The notes beneath the pieces were generated by a model. The model saw nothing but the letters and a program-made list of their open reading frames with translations, did no database searches and had not been told where the DNA came from. The position numbers and the translations under genes were made by a program. From Gymnothorax reevesii (Eukaryota; Chordata; Actinopteri; Anguilliformes; Muraenidae), in the NCBI GenBank assembly GCA_029721435.1, contig CM056574.1, positions 4,539,001-4,603,000 of the forward strand: 64,000 nucleotides of DNA, read 5' to 3'. Of this stretch, positions 45,216 to 59,611 are shown piece after piece. The number at the start of each line of letters is the position of its first letter. Within the stretch, counting starts at the first letter, position 1.

Positions 45216-46230
45216 GAAAATCCGATCAGCCCGTTCACAGGATGCTCGCATCGGCACATATCCGATACATATCTGATTTATTTCCACATATGAATGAGGC
45301 CTGTATTCGATCTGAAAATATCTGAATGCAGGCGTCTTTTTCCTGTTTACACTGTTAGCGAGCATATCCAATCAGTGCCACATCAGAGCAAAAAAATCTA
45401 AAAAAGGTCACATTACATTGACAATGTAAATGAGGCCTTTGTCTCCCTTAATATGTGCTTCTTGGAGAATGTAAAAGCAGCAGACTTCTAATAGGAAGAT
45501 CGAAATGTGATTTGGTGTCAGCGTTAAAGTGCAAGTGGAAAAGTAAGGTAAACTTGACTGAGGCTTTTAATGACCCTCTGATTAGATAATTTCTTGAACG
45601 TTTTTGCCGTTATGAGAAATGTTGATGAATGTCCTTATAGGTAATCAAATTACACTGGTTTCCCTCACTTCATCATACCCTGGTTGAGCATATTTGCCGT
45701 CAAATGAATTGTTAATTTTGAATCATATGGCTAATGCCAACGTTGATATAAGGAAGCGCTAGTTAACTCTGGCTACTCCGTTACAAAGAGTCATCTTTGT
45801 CCCTGTCCCGTTGAAACACTGCTCTCCAAAATGGTCACGGGACAGCGCGGATCAAGGGGATAGAGAAAAGTTTTTTCTCCTGATTTTTGACAGCCAAGCC
45901 TTCCTCCTCTCCTTGTCTTTTGGAACTCTGTATATACAGACAAAGTGACTTGTCCAGTGTTTTTAATGTTATGCAGGTAACAAGTATTGTCGTTAAATGT
46001 CAATTACAAGTACCTAGCTTGTTAGCCACCTAGTTAATTTTATAAACTGCTTAATCAATGCAGTCCCCGTGACAGTAAGTGTAAGAGCCGAAATTGCATT
46101 TTGTTTTCAATTATATGCTCCAGCAATATTTAAGTTCAAACGTATTAATTGAATTATTAATTTTACATAAATGAATAGATAGTGGAGTGTTTTTTGTAGC
46201 CTTCCAAATTAAAGAACGCACATTTCTTTA
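45216..46230. other. Non-coding interval
   Basis: Words such as catatccgatacatatctg near 45257-45275 hint at an old DNA element. No gene supported. Confidence 0.4.
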
Positions 46231-47900
46231 TTAGGGCCCAAGCACCGAGGGTGCGAGGACCCTCTTGTAATTCTAATGTTTATTATTACTATAATTATTT
46301 CACCGAAATGAATTGCATTTTTGAGGGCCAAAACATGGCCAAAAACTCATGAAAATTGGCAAGCACATCAGGCCTTGCGAAAAATTTACTTTTTTGCAGA
46401 AAACGTATTTGTGCATGCCCCGGTGGCTCTGTAGCGCCACCAAACACGCGGCCAATTTGGAACGCACTTGCTCGTATTCTCACGAAATTTGGTGGGGCCC
46501 TAGTAGTCATAATTAAGTGTTTTGTTAATTTTTTTGCCTCACAGGAAGTGAGCTATGAGCCATTTCCTGCGTTTTTCCAAATTTTTGAACACATTTTTGA
46601 GGGCCTTATTATACGCACAAACTCACCAAACTTTGCACAGAGGTCAAAAATATGACACTCTTCGAGTTGATGTCCCATTAGGCACTAACTGTAACAGTAT
46701 GGCTCTATAGCGCCCCCTAATACATAATTGCATTTTTGAACTCAAACTCACCAAATTTGGCAGACCTATTAAGCCGATTGAACGTTGTACCATCATATAG
46801 GTTTTACAGCCGGGCGTGGCAAAATGGCATTATAGCGCCACCTAGAAAATTTCAATGAAGCAGCCCTCGCACCGTGTTTGACCTGCATGTATGAAATTCG
46901 GTAGACATGTGTCATATGCCGAGACCCAAAAAAAAAAGCCTCTAGGTGCCATGACCTAGACTCAACAGGAAGTTCGCCATTTTTAATTGAAATTGCAAAT
47001 TTTTTGGATTTTTCGCCATTCACAGGTGTCGTACTTTAACAAACTCCTCCTAGAGATTTTATCCGATCAACTTAAAATTTGGCGAGTAATATCCAAAGAC
47101 CTTGCTGATGTTAAATTGCAAAGCTTTTTTGGGCTCATCGAACCATGCATCCGTGGCGTTGCGGCGAATTTTGATGTCCCGCCATGAAACAGGAAGTTGC
47201 TTTTACTCCCACATACTTTGTGGGATTTGCCTGAAACTTTCCAAGCTTGATAAAATTGTCCTCCTAAGTATAAATATATGCTAATATTAGATCGGGAGGT
47301 GCCAGGTGGCTCCACGGCGCCCTCTAGATAATGCCATGTTAAGATAAAAGTGCTTGAATGTTCATGAAATTTGGTGTGATCATTGCATTAGTCATTCCCC
47401 GCGATTGTTAATTAAAAAATTTTTTTTTGCCGAACAGGAAGTGAGCTATGAGCTATTTCCTGCGTTTCTCCAAATTTTACGAACACACGTTTTAAGGCCT
47501 TAGAATGCTCCAAAACTTGCAAAACCTTGCAAAAATTATAAATGTCTCATTCTCTTCAATTTCATCCATCAATTGCGGCTCTATAGCGCCCCCAATAATA
47601 TTTATAAAAGAATTGCTCTTTTGAAAGTCTAAACATGCTGGAAAATTTACAAAAATCAACACACTCATGGAGCTCGATATTACGATTACTATGTTGTAGA
47701 TTTTGCGCACAGGCATGTCAAAATGGTATCATAGCGCCCTCCAGAAAATTTTTGCACTCCCATCAGGAAACCACATTGTACTCGGTCCAGCAGTGTCCAA
47801 TGGCTCTGAATGCATACCTGCACCCATCGAGATCTTGCTGCCACCCCAACGTGCATGAGGGGTGCGAGGGCCCTTTCAACGCTGCTTGCAGCTTTAATTA
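46231..47900. repeat. Long dispersed repeat, gggcccaagcaccgagggtg family
   Basis: Starts ttagggcccaagcaccgagg and ends gggtgcgagggccctttcaa then cgctgcttgcagctttaatt. The body contains repeated tatagcgccacc / tatagcgccccc words and caggaagtgagctatgagc twice (46546, 47438). It is a very common style of teleost repeat. Long frames over it have no known domain. Confidence 0.7.
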
Positions 47901-48964
47901 TACAATTGCAATTGTGCGCAACTGCAGCCATTTCATACGGGGCTTGGTGCTCAAAGAGGAAAAGATATACATTGGGTGCTTACGTGGCCTTTGAGGGCTA
48001 TGAATCATGGGGTGTGCATGGCAGTTTTGAGCGCAGTTTTTTGATCGCAGTGTTCGGATGATTAAAAGGAAAAAGTGAATGGATTCGATCTAACGTTCGT
48101 ATGTAAATAATTGTTGAACGAACAAACATACTTTCTCTCAAATAAAATTTTGTTTGACCGTTTAAATCTCTGGAATCCGTGGAATTGTTTTGGAAACACG
48201 AGAGTCAAGTAATCCTCATTCACTGCCGCAACTCCAACGAAACGGAATCTACAGTAAGGGTACCTGGGTAGCTCGCTGGTCAATTGCTAGCGTTTGTCAC
48301 TAGTCAGCGGTCTATTCAAGTCAGCGGGACGGCAAATTAGCTAGCTAGCATGAGAAAGCGATTTTTTTTCTATTTAAGTTACACATTTGCATTTCAACGT
48401 AAACTTATGCATGAAACATTTTATTACAGCCTTTCAAATGAATATTGCTGCAAAAGGCAGAAGAATACAACTGTAGGTTTGTTTGATAAAAGTGCCTTGT
48501 GTATATTTATCGTAAATTTTTAATTATCTTGTGAGATTTATCACCATTGGAAAAGGCACAAATTTCAACTCGTCGGCCTGCTGACAAAACCTTGTATCTG
48601 CAAATTTGATAAACAAAAACTTGTATGTCCACAATAATAACAAACATTGTAAAATACAAAATTTTATTTATTGGATACATTCTTTGAAGAAAAATAGTCA
48701 TCCTACCTGAACACAGCTGAACTGCATTCTTACACGCAACATTAAACTTTTTTTATGCTCTCCTGTAAAGGCAAATACGAGGTTTTATCAGCAGGCCGGC
48801 AAACTGCTTCAGATCTTTTAAATCAGTTTAGGAATACATTAGAAGCTCATTATGCGGGTCTTAATGATGTAATTCAACATGGCAGTCACTGCCTGTATAG
48901 CCAAGTAAATGAGTGACCAAGAAACACAACTAGATCCACAGCAACTCGCCACATGGAAAACAAG
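47901..48964. other. Non-coding interval
   Basis: Holds the partner (48560-48800) of the weak 39500 repeat. No gene supported. Confidence 0.4.
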
Positions 48965-49175
48965 TGGTGCCAAGCACAACAAACCCCGCCCATCGCACAT
49001 GTTTAACTTTGACCTACTTTTCCTAAATTCAAAAGCCATCCATTTTGGGTCAGGGGCAATTCTTAAACCCCATTTGGGGTGAATTTGACCATTAGTTTTA
49101 ATGCTAAGGTGTTAAGAAACAAACAAACAAGCCAAACCAAAAACAATACCCTCGCCCTCCCCCTTCGGAGATAAG
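48965..49175 (+). repeat. Shortened copy of the 8936-9500 repeat
   Basis: Starts caagcacaacaaaccccgcc and ends aaaaacaataccctcgccct, matching both ends of the 8936 copy with the middle shortened. Confidence 0.5.
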
Positions 49176-50107
49176 ATGTCAGTTTCAGTGCCACCCTTTG
49201 GGAGCAACGGTCTCAGTCCGGCCACCCCGATGAAAATTGTCTGGCTCCGCCACTGCAAAACTCAACTTCAGAAAAATAATTATCTCGTGGCCACACGCGT
49301 TACAAAACTGCTCTGGATCTTCCGCGCTACATTATTTGACTCATCAGGCGATCAAACACGCTCTTCATGATCGCTTATCTGGTTGAAATTAAATGAAAGA
49401 CAGATGAGAAACATCTGTACGCAATTTTGAGTATGGCTGATTGAAAGGCAAAAGATGCGCGTCCAAACGAATGATTTCCGTCTTTCACGAGGAGAACTAG
49501 CGACTCCCGATAGAGAGGAGTGTTTCGGAGTGAATGCATAGTTCATTAGGAAAGATGATTGCGAACAACTCAGGACTAGTAGAGGTTGTAAAGGGATGTT
49601 CCTGGCGCACCCGATTTTCAGTTCTGTCTACGCCACTGGTATAAGATAGAGACCCCCGTCGACTGTCCTGCAGTAGTCAACGAGTACCGCTTCTCATGAG
49701 CGTTAGAAAAACTAAGTCTCGCCATCTAGCGGATATGTGAGTGCCTACTCCAAGATGCAGCTCAAACAGTATCATATATTTACCAAGAAGGAGCATAAAG
49801 TGCGAAAAAAATAATAAGACAAAAACAAGAATAATAAGACATATTGCTGCTGAATGAAACCGTTCTGCAGTCAGCTCTTGCCTGACCGAAATGGCAAAAC
49901 TCCTTCAGCACACAATGCTATTGGGTACCGAGAGTTAGCGATACTCAGACGATTAGACTCACAAACTCCGGTAAAATGATCTCCGTCATCCGACGAATTG
50001 AGCTCTGAAGAGAGTCACTCCACCTTCGGGTTGGATGTGATGTTCGGGCGCCACTTGCAGACGTACTCGTTGTCACTGACCATAAAAAAACGCCGGGCAA
50101 TCAGACC
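49176..50107. other. Non-coding interval with hAT-like end fragments
   Basis: tctggctccgccactg at about 49241-49256 and gtctacgccactg at about 49625-49638 look like single hAT right ends. No left ends or genes supported. Confidence 0.35.
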
Positions 50108-50369
50108 AGCAGGACTAGAAGATGCAGCTTTATTCGTTTTAGCGTGGACCATCCCAGACCTACTTGCTACGGCACTCTAACTTTACCATACGTGAACAGA
50201 TTAGATAAATTCAAAAAAGGGGGAGAAACCGGGCAAACGGAGCCGTCGCGTTACGGCAAGTCAAAGAATAACGTACGAGCAGCAAATTCTTCTGACCATT
50301 CACTTCTCCTCTGCCCAAGTCTGCGCAGGCGCACTAGTCTGCCTCACAGATCGTAAAGGAAACAGTCGC
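50108..50369 (-). repeat. LTR-like dispersed repeat, copy 2
   Basis: Direct copy of 12424-12672. Read on the - strand it carries a gaataaag signal near its end. No pair of LTRs around an internal region is seen, so it is a solo end if an LTR at all. Confidence 0.5.
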
Positions 50370-50390
50370 TGGGTGCTTCTCAAAGCGTAG

Positions 50391-50613
50391 GCTGCATTTT
50401 TAGGGGTCGTCACATACGTCCATTCACTAAACTGACATTTAAGGTAAATGCAATGTTAAATTTAGGGTTGGTTTAGGTTCAGGGGCTAGAATTATGGTAA
50501 AAGTTAAGGAAAGCAGAGTCGACTCGCTTAAAACAAAGCTGTTTAACGGAGATGACATGAGGTTCCGTTAATTTAGTGGATGAAATTAAGCGACGACCCC
50601 TAAAAATGCAGCC
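50391..50613. mobile_element. MITE with 22-bp perfect terminal inverted repeats
   Basis: ggctgcatttttaggggtcg... at 50391-50412 and its exact complement at 50592-50613. The outer flanks share related words (ggatgcagcctggtaagcac against tgggtgcttctc), so the element may extend to about 50380-50640. No coding. Confidence 0.7.
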
Positions 50614-50639
50614 TTCACAGGATGCAGCCTGGTAAGCAC

Positions 50640-51332
50640 TCGTTCACAGAGCTCAAAAGGACCTCATTAAAATGCAAACCACGTGATATATTCGGCGTAG
50701 GTCTTACGCATTGTTTAGGCTTATTCACCGTAGTCCGCCTCATCACAAGTAACATTGGAAAGCGATTATGACGACGGACTTCCCGTGCTTCTCTTTACTC
50801 AGGGATTATAAACAACGCATGTGTTTCATGATCTTTTAAATAGTTTTAATGAAATAATACAATTTGAAACGTTTTTATGCAGTTCCATTGCTTTTAATCC
50901 CTCAGTAAAGACAAGCCTGATAATTCCTGTGTCATAATCGATTTCCGTGTTATTAGTGGGGAAATCCACCCTAATGCACGTGAAACTGATTAACTTGATG
51001 CACGATGACTTAAATTCCGAGTGAATTCCCTCGGTGCGCTTTGATGGAATAATTGCTGACTACGGCACAAAGACGTGAATATCACTAAGAGGAGAAACAC
51101 GCATAGGACGTAAGCCTTGGCATCTCTAAACATCGTCCAAGACATCAAAGTTCAAGGTTTTCAAGTCGTCAAATCCTACCTTTGCGGATGCCTACCACAT
51201 AAATCAAACTTGCTGTGGATTTTTATATGAGAACTTCGATTTTAAATTTGATTTCCGCAACTGGAATCGACTGCAGCCTGCCTTCTTTTGTCCCACTCGT
51301 TGATGGAGGCATTGTTTGTGTGGCTGGGGATA
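50640..51332. other. Non-coding interval before unit C
   Basis: No gene or repeat supported. Similarity to units A and B starts at about 51333. Confidence 0.4.
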
Positions 51333-51429
51333 ATAACAAAACTGAACTTTTCTGACCTTCATTGGACGCCGGGTTGAGACGTCAGTAACTGGAATTGCAA
51401 CAGCTGAACCAAAAGTTGGCCACCCAGCT

Positions 51430-52050
51430 ATATGCCTGATCCTTTGATTATTTAAAGCATCTTTTTTGTGAAAATATCTTCCAAAAATTGAGACGTTCAT
51501 AGAGCTTCCCCGCTGTATGAATTCTTCAGAGACTCCTTAAATCAGCTTGGTGCTGGGCTGCACCACTCACACCAAGTACATCTAAAGGGTTCTTCACCTG
51601 AGCAGATTCTTTGGTGCAGACAAAGTATAATGTCCTTAGAAAGGCTTCACACCCGAATGATTGATGGTGCAGGCTTAATTCAAATTTTTCAGAAAAACAC
51701 TTAGCACACAGAGTACATTTGTACGGTTTTTCACCAGTATGAACTCTTTAATACAGAGTTGAATTACAATTTTCAGACAAACACTTTCTGCACTCAGTAC
51801 ATTTGTAAGACTTTTCATGTGAATGAACAATCCTCTGGGTATCAAGAAAATTTTTTTCATTGAAAGGACTTTGCACAATAAAAACATTAGTAGGCTTTTC
51901 ACATGTGCAAATTCTCTGTTGTATTAATACATTACATTTTTGAGAAGAGCACTTCCCACGTTGACTCGATTTACGACCCTATTCATTACTTGTATGCACA
52001 ATCTGATGGCTAACTAGGGAAAACTGGCATGAAAAGGACTTCCAAGAGTC
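51430..52050 (-). pseudogene. Decayed C2H2 finger array C
   Basis: Counterpart of 3181-3870 and 20065-20690. Frame 51902-51675 overlaps it in the wrong phase. The true finger words (for example KSYKCTEC at about 51810) are readable but broken by stops. Confidence 0.72.
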
Positions 52051-54213
52051 TTTTCAAGATGGTTACCGTTCCTTTGATTGTGGATATTAGGTTACTTGGA
52101 CAACCGGGGATGGCCTCCATGTATTTCTTCAGGTTTTTCTTCATAAGCCGCATTGCACCTACCACCACTGGTATATCAATTTCTTTCAATGATCAGGTTG
52201 TTTTTAGGTCATTTTTTAGGTCTTAGTGTTTTGTTATCTTTTCTCTTTCTGCTCTATTAAGTCCATAATCATTGGGGAAAATGACATCTATAATTTTAGC
52301 ACTTTTCTCCTGCCTATTCCAGATGACAATGCCCAGTTTTATCGCACCTCCCTCTGTGAACCTTCCAGTTGGGATCACTTTGTCATGGAATATTGTTACT
52401 TTCCCGTTGGAGACGACTGGTGCTGGTTCATGTTCTTGTTCATATATTTTCCTTTACTTCCACTTCCATCTCTGCATATTTTGCAGTGTAGGTATCTGCA
52501 GATATTATTGTGGCGGAAGGTATCATGTCCATCAGCCAGGATTTGGTAGCCTGAGACCAAATGGTTTACAATCCCAACTGTTGTACGGCAGAAACTACAC
52601 AGATCATTCTGTAAGATTCCTGCAAACTTCTTGAATCCATTTGTTAAAAGTCCCTGATCTTGGGCTCCAACTATAATTCTCTCTCTCATCAAATCCCAGC
52701 TCTCCGTTCTTGAGCCACTGTGTAGATCCTTCTTTGTCGATGTAATCATTTTCCAATTCTTCTTGGAATCGTCCAGCCCTACGGTGCTGCTTCCATCTGT
52801 TCTTTCTGAGACTCTGTTTCATTTTCCTGAATTTTGCTCAGGTTTTTCTTGCTAGCTTTGTTGCCTGTGTCAGTTTGTTACCTTCTCCGTCTTCTCAGAT
52901 GTCTCCACCAAAGTTTTCAGCCAGTTTTATAATCAAAGTCTGCTGGGGTAGGATCTCCGCATGATGTTGTGCTGCCATTTCCATTATGTCCTCAACAGTG
53001 CTTTTCAGGTACTGTCCCATACTGACAACTGTTGCTCTGTAGGCCTGGTTAATCCCTGTAAGGCCTTGTCCGCCTCCTCTGTGAGGGAGATTCATTCGAT
53101 CCACACACTGGTTTCTCCAACTGACTGTGTAAGGTGAGTGTCTTCCTGCTCTTAATATCTAGCTTATCCAGCTCACCTTGTGGCCAGTCTATTCTGCCAA
53201 AACCATTAGTCACCACAGGGATTGCAAATTGATTTAAGGCAGTGATTTTGTTCTTTGGTGTTAGTTCTGATTTGCAAATATTTTTAGGCGCTTTAAGTGT
53301 TCTTTCTTGACTCTTTCTCTCGTTTTCTGATGCTCTATTGTTGCATTTTCTTCTATTTCCAAATATTTGTATGTAGAGTCCTCGGCCAGATCTTCAATAC
53401 AACTCTCCTCCCCCACTAGGATATTTTCTGCCACTACCTTCTTACCTTTCCTGATTGTACATTTAGAGGACTTTTCCAGACCAAATTCCATACTAATGTC
53501 CTTGGAGAACTTATAAACTGCTCCAACAAGCTGGTTACGTTTTTGCTCTGACTCTGCATAGAGCTTCAGGTCATCCATGAATAGTAGATGGTTCACTCTT
53601 TTATGGCCTTTTCTACTACTACCACTGCTTAGGTCGTACCCGATGTCATAGCTCTTCAGGAGCTTGCTGAGAGGGTCCATGGTGAGGCAGAATAAGAGCG
53701 ATGACAGGCTGTCTCCTTGGAAGATTCCTTTCTGAACTTGGGCATCTGGGATTATTGTGTGTTCCTCTGAGTATTTTAGGGTGATGGTGGTTTTCCACTT
53801 ACTCATTTGGGTCCCAAGGAAGGATCTCATCTCTTTATTGATGTTGTATAGTTCCAGGCATGTCAGTATCCAGGAATGCGGCACACTGTCAAATGCCTTT
53901 TTATAGTCAATCCATGCCATACTAAGGTTTCGCGGTCTTCTTTTGCAGTCGTCAAGAATAGCTTCAAACATCAAGAGTTGGTCCTTAATTCCGAGCCTTC
54001 GTCTTATGCATCCCTTTTGTTCGTTTTTCCGGTAATTTCCCCCATGAAGATTTTCATAGATTGCATCAGCTATGATCCCTGTCTGCCACTTGTATGTTGT
54101 TGTCTGAGAGCAAATTGGTCTATATTTATCAGGCAGCTGCATATCATTACTCTTTGGTATCAGGTTGGTATTACCAGTGGTTAGCCATTCTGGGGATTCT
54201 TCTTCTCTTTTCA
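52051..54213 (-). mobile_element. R4-clade LINE, 5'-truncated, copy C
   Basis: The longest RT frame of the three (54142-53261, 293 codons) contains AWIDYKKAFDSVPHSW, GIFQGDSLSSLLFCLTMDPL, an intact HLLFMDDLKLYAESE active site and the region after it. Post-RT VDRMNLPHRGGGQGLTGINQ lies at about 53100, and the Cys-His/RLE region is degraded at 52750-52100. The 5' end joins a finger array at the same point as copy A. Confidence 0.82.
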
Positions 54214-54780
<567 letters not shown>

Positions 54781-57096
54781 TCACTGATCACATTTGTAGA
54801 GCTTTTCACCCATATGAATTGTCTGGTGGGAGTTTAATTTAGATTTCTGAGAAAAGCACTTTTCACAGTGATCACATTTGTAGGGCTCTTCACCCGTATG
54901 AATTGTCTGGTGGGAATTTAAAAGGCATTTCTGAGAAAAGCTCTTTTCACACTGATCACATTTGTAGAGCATTTCACCTTTATGAATTCTCTGGTGGTAA
55001 TTTAAATAGCATTTCTGAGAAAAGCTCTTCTCACACTGATCACATTTGTAGGGCTTTACACCTGTATGAACTGTCTGGTGGGAATTTAAATGGATTTTCT
55101 GAGAAAAGCTCTTTTCACACTGATCACATTTGTAGGGCTTTTCACCTGTATGAATTCTCTGGTGGGAATTTAAAGTAGATTTATGAACAAAACTGTTCTC
55201 ACACTGATCACATTTGTAGGGCTTTTCACCTGTATGAATTCTCTGGTGGGAATTTAAAGCAGATTTCCATGAAAAGCTCTTCTCACACTGATCACATTTG
55301 TAGGGCTTTTCACCCGTATGAATTGTCTGGTGGGAATTTAAATAGCTTTTATGAGAAAAATTCTTCCCACACTGATCACATGTGTAGGGCTTTTCACCCG
55401 TATGAATTGTCTGGTGGGAATTTAAATGGCTTTTCTGAGAAAAACTCTTCCCACACTGATCACATGTGTAGGGCTTTTCACCCGTATGAATTCTCTGGTG
55501 GGAATGTAATTTAGATTTCTGAGAAAAACTCCTCTCACACTGATCACATTTGTAGGGCTTTTCACCCGTATGAATGGTCTGGTGGGAATTTAAATAGCTT
55601 TTCTGAGAAAAACTCTTCCCACACTGATCACATGTGTAGGGCTTTTCACCTGTATGAATTGTCTGGTGGGAATTTAAATACCTTTTCTGAGAAAAACTCT
55701 TCTCACACTCATCACATTTGTAGGGCTTTTCACCTGTATGTATTCTCTGGTGGGAATTTAATTTAGATTTCTGAGAAAATCTCTTCTCACACAGATCACA
55801 TTTGAAGAGTTTTTCACCTGTATGAATTCTCTGATGGTAATTTAAAAGGAATTTCTCAGAAAAACTCTTCTCACACTGATCACATTTGTAGGGCTTTTCA
55901 CCTGTATGAATGCTCCGGTGGAATTTCAAATCACACTTCCATGAAAAGCTCTTCTCACACTGATCACATTTATAGGGCTTTTCACCTGTATGAATTCTCT
56001 GATGGGATTTTAAATAGCTTTTCTGAGAAAAACGCTTTTCACACTCATCACATTTGTAGGGCTTTTCACCTGTATGAATTCTCTGGTGCAAATTTAAAGT
56101 AGATTTATGAACAAAATTCTTCTCACACTGATCACATTTGTAGGGCTTTACACGTGTATGAACTGTCTGGTGGGAATTTAAATGGATTTTCTGAGAAAAG
56201 CTCTTTTCACACTGATCACATTTGTAGGGCTTTTCACCTGTGTGAATTCTCTGATGGGAATTTAAAACAGATTTCCATGAAAAGCTCTTTTCACACTGAT
56301 CACATTTGTAGGGCTTTTCACCTGTATGAATTCTCTGGTGGGAATTTAAATAGCTTTTCTGAGAAAAACTCTTCTCACACTGATCACATCTGTAGGGCTT
56401 TTTACCTGTATGAATTCTTGGTAGGTTACTTAAATGAGATTTATTCATAAAACACTTCTCATGCTGAGAGCCGGGCTGGGTTATTTCCATTAGATCTATT
56501 CCCACACCATGGATTAATTCTGACTTTTTTCTCTCTGATTTTTTGTTGTTTGTGTTGGACTCTCCTGCACACTGCCATGGTTCTCTCTGGCCTTTTCCAT
56601 CAACACCAGCTACATTAAGCTCAGTATTAATGAGATCACTCACTGTACCTTCACTGGATTCAAACTTCACTTCATCACATTTAATATCAACACACATAAC
56701 GTCTTGCAAGACATTAACGTGTTCAACCTTAATATAGTCTCCACGATCTGTCTCAGTTTTGATCTGGTCAGGATGCAGATGGGTTTCATAGGCCAGTTCT
56801 GTTAAGTCTAGGCTCTCAGTCTTTAGATCCCCAGTGTTGCTGGGGCTCAGATCAGCTTCTGTTTTTATCAGTGATGCTTGTGTGTGATGTAAATCACTGA
56901 CCCTGATGTTTGCAGTAACACACTCTGGCTCCATTGAGTCTAGTCCTGGTGCAGTGCATTTTGTCTCTGACTCTGCCATGTGGACAGACTCCAGTCCATG
57001 TAGGTCCTCTTCTTTCTCTCTGATCCTGTGCTGCTCGGGGAGCTCTGGTGGGGTCGTCTCAGTGTCCTGTCTCAGACTGACTCCTGCCTGCATCAT
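54781..57096 (-). CDS. C2H2 zinc-finger protein ZNF-C, 771 aa
   Basis: Leader of about 220 residues nearly identical to ZNF-B ([37 protein letters not shown]). Then the degenerate CFMNKSHL finger and 19 intact C2H2 fingers, and a stop (YKCDQ-stop) inside finger 20. Linkers are TGEKP almost throughout. An acceptor (ccccacag) lies just upstream, with the exon starting at about 57129. Helix position 6 is Ser in nearly every finger and position 5 Asn; the variation is at -1, 2 and 3. Presumed nuclear DNA-binding protein; target unknown. The 80-150-codon + frames over it (repeating [13 protein letters not shown]) are antisense shadows. Confidence 0.92.
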   Translation of the reverse strand: MMQAGVSLRQDTETTPPELPEQHRIREKEEDLHGLESVHMAESETKCTAPGLDSMEPECVTANIRVSDLHHTQASLIKTEADLSPSNTGDLKTESLDLTELAYETHLHPDQIKTETDRGDYIKVEHVNVLQDVMCVDIKCDEVKFESSEGTVSDLINTELNVAGVDGKGQREPWQCAGESNTNNKKSERKKSELIHGVGIDLMEITQPGSQHEKCFMNKSHLSNLPRIHTGKKPYRCDQCEKSFSQKSYLNSHQRIHTGEKPYKCDQCEKSFSWKSVLNSHQRIHTGEKPYKCDQCEKSFSQKIHLNSHQTVHTRVKPYKCDQCEKNFVHKSTLNLHQRIHTGEKPYKCDECEKRFSQKSYLKSHQRIHTGEKPYKCDQCEKSFSWKCDLKFHRSIHTGEKPYKCDQCEKSFSEKFLLNYHQRIHTGEKLFKCDLCEKRFSQKSKLNSHQRIHTGEKPYKCDECEKSFSQKRYLNSHQTIHTGEKPYTCDQCGKSFSQKSYLNSHQTIHTGEKPYKCDQCERSFSQKSKLHSHQRIHTGEKPYTCDQCGKSFSQKSHLNSHQTIHTGEKPYTCDQCGKNFSHKSYLNSHQTIHTGEKPYKCDQCEKSFSWKSALNSHQRIHTGEKPYKCDQCENSFVHKSTLNSHQRIHTGEKPYKCDQCEKSFSQKIHLNSHQTVHTGVKPYKCDQCEKSFSQKCYLNYHQRIHKGEMLYKCDQCEKSFSQKCLLNSHQTIHTGEEPYKCDHCEKCFSQKSKLNSHQTIHMGEKLYKCDQ

Positions 57097-58743
57097 TCTG
57101 CTGATCTGATGTGTTCAGAAGTGCAGCTCCTGTGGGGAAATGGAGGAAGGGATTTTAACTTTAAACTGGACAATCAAGATAAAAGAAATACTTTCTCCAC
57201 AGATTTTGGATGATTCCAGCAATCTAATCTTTTAATATTTTTTATTTTCTCTCTCATCTGTCAACCTAAACCAAACTAAGGAATTCCTAACAGCTCACCA
57301 AACTGCTACACCAGAAAGGCTCAATTGTATAACTATTTGGATCAATCATACCAGAGAAAGACATTTATACACTTTGTCTGTACTACACAATGGGAGCATG
57401 ATTTCAGTTCCAGCAGTCAAAAAGAGACTAAACACGATGAATTATAATGGTTATACAGGTATATAACCATATATTGTATTGGGTAACTGCAATTTTCACT
57501 TTCTACTGAAGTACTCAAACATGAATCTGCGTCACTTAAACCTGCAAATACGTGCTTGGTATAATAATAAGTTAAATTATATATGAGATTATGTCAAGCA
57601 GTTAATTTTCAAAATATTAACAGGAAGTAATATTAATGTGACAATTGTGAAGCATGTGGGTAAAATTTTCTATCAGAAGTGCTGCACTATTGTATTCCAT
57701 TTGAAAGTTGAGGCTGGCACACATTACAGGAGTCTTCAGACCTTCACAGATTTAGAGACCACACACTCGATGATAAAAGACAGATTGCACAAGATCTCTC
57801 TTCTGATCTTATGGTGTGTGGAGCACCTCACACACTACAGGATTTCTAATCGCAAATATTAAACATGTTCAATATTTACGATCTCTCCTTCCAAGGCCTT
57901 CCAAGCGGATCGGACCAGACAAAATCACTCTTAACACACCCCAAGCCACAGGAAAATCAGACCTGATGTTGTTTGCAAACATCAGACAATCGGGCCGCTG
58001 CTGGCTTTGATCGGACGGGGGAGATCGAAACAAAAATCAGCCCGATTATCCTGTACTATGGACCAGGCAATAAAGTAACTAATATAAGAATTTTATTTTG
58101 AGTCATTACATTGAGCGTCTTACGGTTTTAACCCTTCGCGCGCTAAATGCAGCAATATTTGTTCCATTATTTCAATTCAAAATCAAAGCTGCTGAAAACC
58201 TATCATGTGGCAGCTCGTGTAAAAGATCTCCAGCAGGGGAGCTCTTTTAAACAAGTTGCCACATGATGAGTTTCAAAGAGCTCAAGATAATTAATATATT
58301 TTAAATTTTTATTTTGGCGCTCTAAGGGTTAGCACTTGTGAACAAGACAAAATGGGAAGAAAAAACATTTTATAGGGAAATTATTGTAGCCAAGCAAACA
58401 CAACCAATGAAAATCCCCATGTTACAACTGTGCTGTATGGCAGTAAACAAAATTTTTGTGCGCAAGCAATTGGCATATCAGACAACATTTAAAATGTTTC
58501 GAATCCAAGACAAAAATTAACAAAATGGGTGCCATTTACTTCAGCATAAGAAACCTGCTGCAGGAATTCAATTCATCCTGAGCTCTTATTCACCAGCGTC
58601 TTCTTTTCAACTCAATAGACAGGGAAACATGAGGGCTTGGGAAAGTAGTGGAACCATTACTTAAAGATATCAGACTCCTTAAATTCTGGTCTAGACATAA
58701 ATGTTCAGGGAGAAAATTGTAAGCTGTTTTGGACTATCACAGT
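57097..58743 (-). other. Upstream flank of ZNF-C
   Basis: Matches 26281-27527, with an extra piece of about 400 bp (about 57790-58200). Contains the acceptor at 57130-57131. The far end includes the start of the transposase-like sequence seen intact beyond unit B. No first exon identified. Confidence 0.5.
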
Positions 58744-59603
58744 ATTAAAGGAGAATTCCTGTGCAAAAATGACTTGGGGTGTATTCAAACATGATAACGA
58801 GTACTAACTTTTGTCGAATACCCCACCTCCGTACGCACGCAACTTTTCAAAATAAATGGATTTTCATCTGAAGCTCCCAACAGGCTTACAATGGTTGTGA
58901 ATCGGGCATCGCATTTTCATGCAAAGAAATCGCTATTTTTTTCATCATTACAAGGCTTACAGTAGCTCCAAACTTCTTCAGTAGAATTCCGAGGGCCCTG
59001 ACATTTAAAACGAGGCATTGAGAACTTTGAAAATGCTCAGGTAGTTTATTCATACTGCACAAATGACCACAAAAATGCTTAGTTGTGTCCAGCTTGGTAA
59101 AACAAAATGCTAACTAGACACAGAAGACGATAGAACACGTTATACCATCTTTAAAAAAAAAAAGAAAAATCTGTGATTTCAGCAAGCCCAGCTGACAGGA
59201 AAGCGGACCCCGTCTGCTATGTGCAATTCCATGCAAGATCCGTGTCAACGCGATCACTTAGTCCGCCAACGAAAAACGGGCAGTATGCAGCGAAAGTATG
59301 CGGCATAATGCAACGCAAATAGAAATAAAAGCACAAATTCAATCGTAACATCAAAACCGACAAATCTCATACACTTAGGAAACATAATTATTTAATGGAA
59401 AGTAACATACTGTTTTATGAAAATGCATCGCGATTATGGTTCGCACACAGAGATATAAGAAAACTAGAGTGGACAATCCTGTCACTTCCGAGGCAGCATA
59501 CCACCGCTATCTTGGGAATGTAAATCGGAGCAGTCTTTTGCATATGTGTTGGTGTGACCATGCTCGCTTTACTGGTATGTGACGAAGTAGGTCCTTTGTC
59601 GAA
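58744..59603. other. Non-coding interval
   Basis: No gene, repeat pair or terminal repeat supported. Confidence 0.4.
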
Positions 59604-59611
59604 CTTGTAAT

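Noticed and set aside
46356..48061. Several 70-120-codon frames
   Set aside because: They lie in the gggcccaagcacc dispersed repeat on both strands with no recognised domain.
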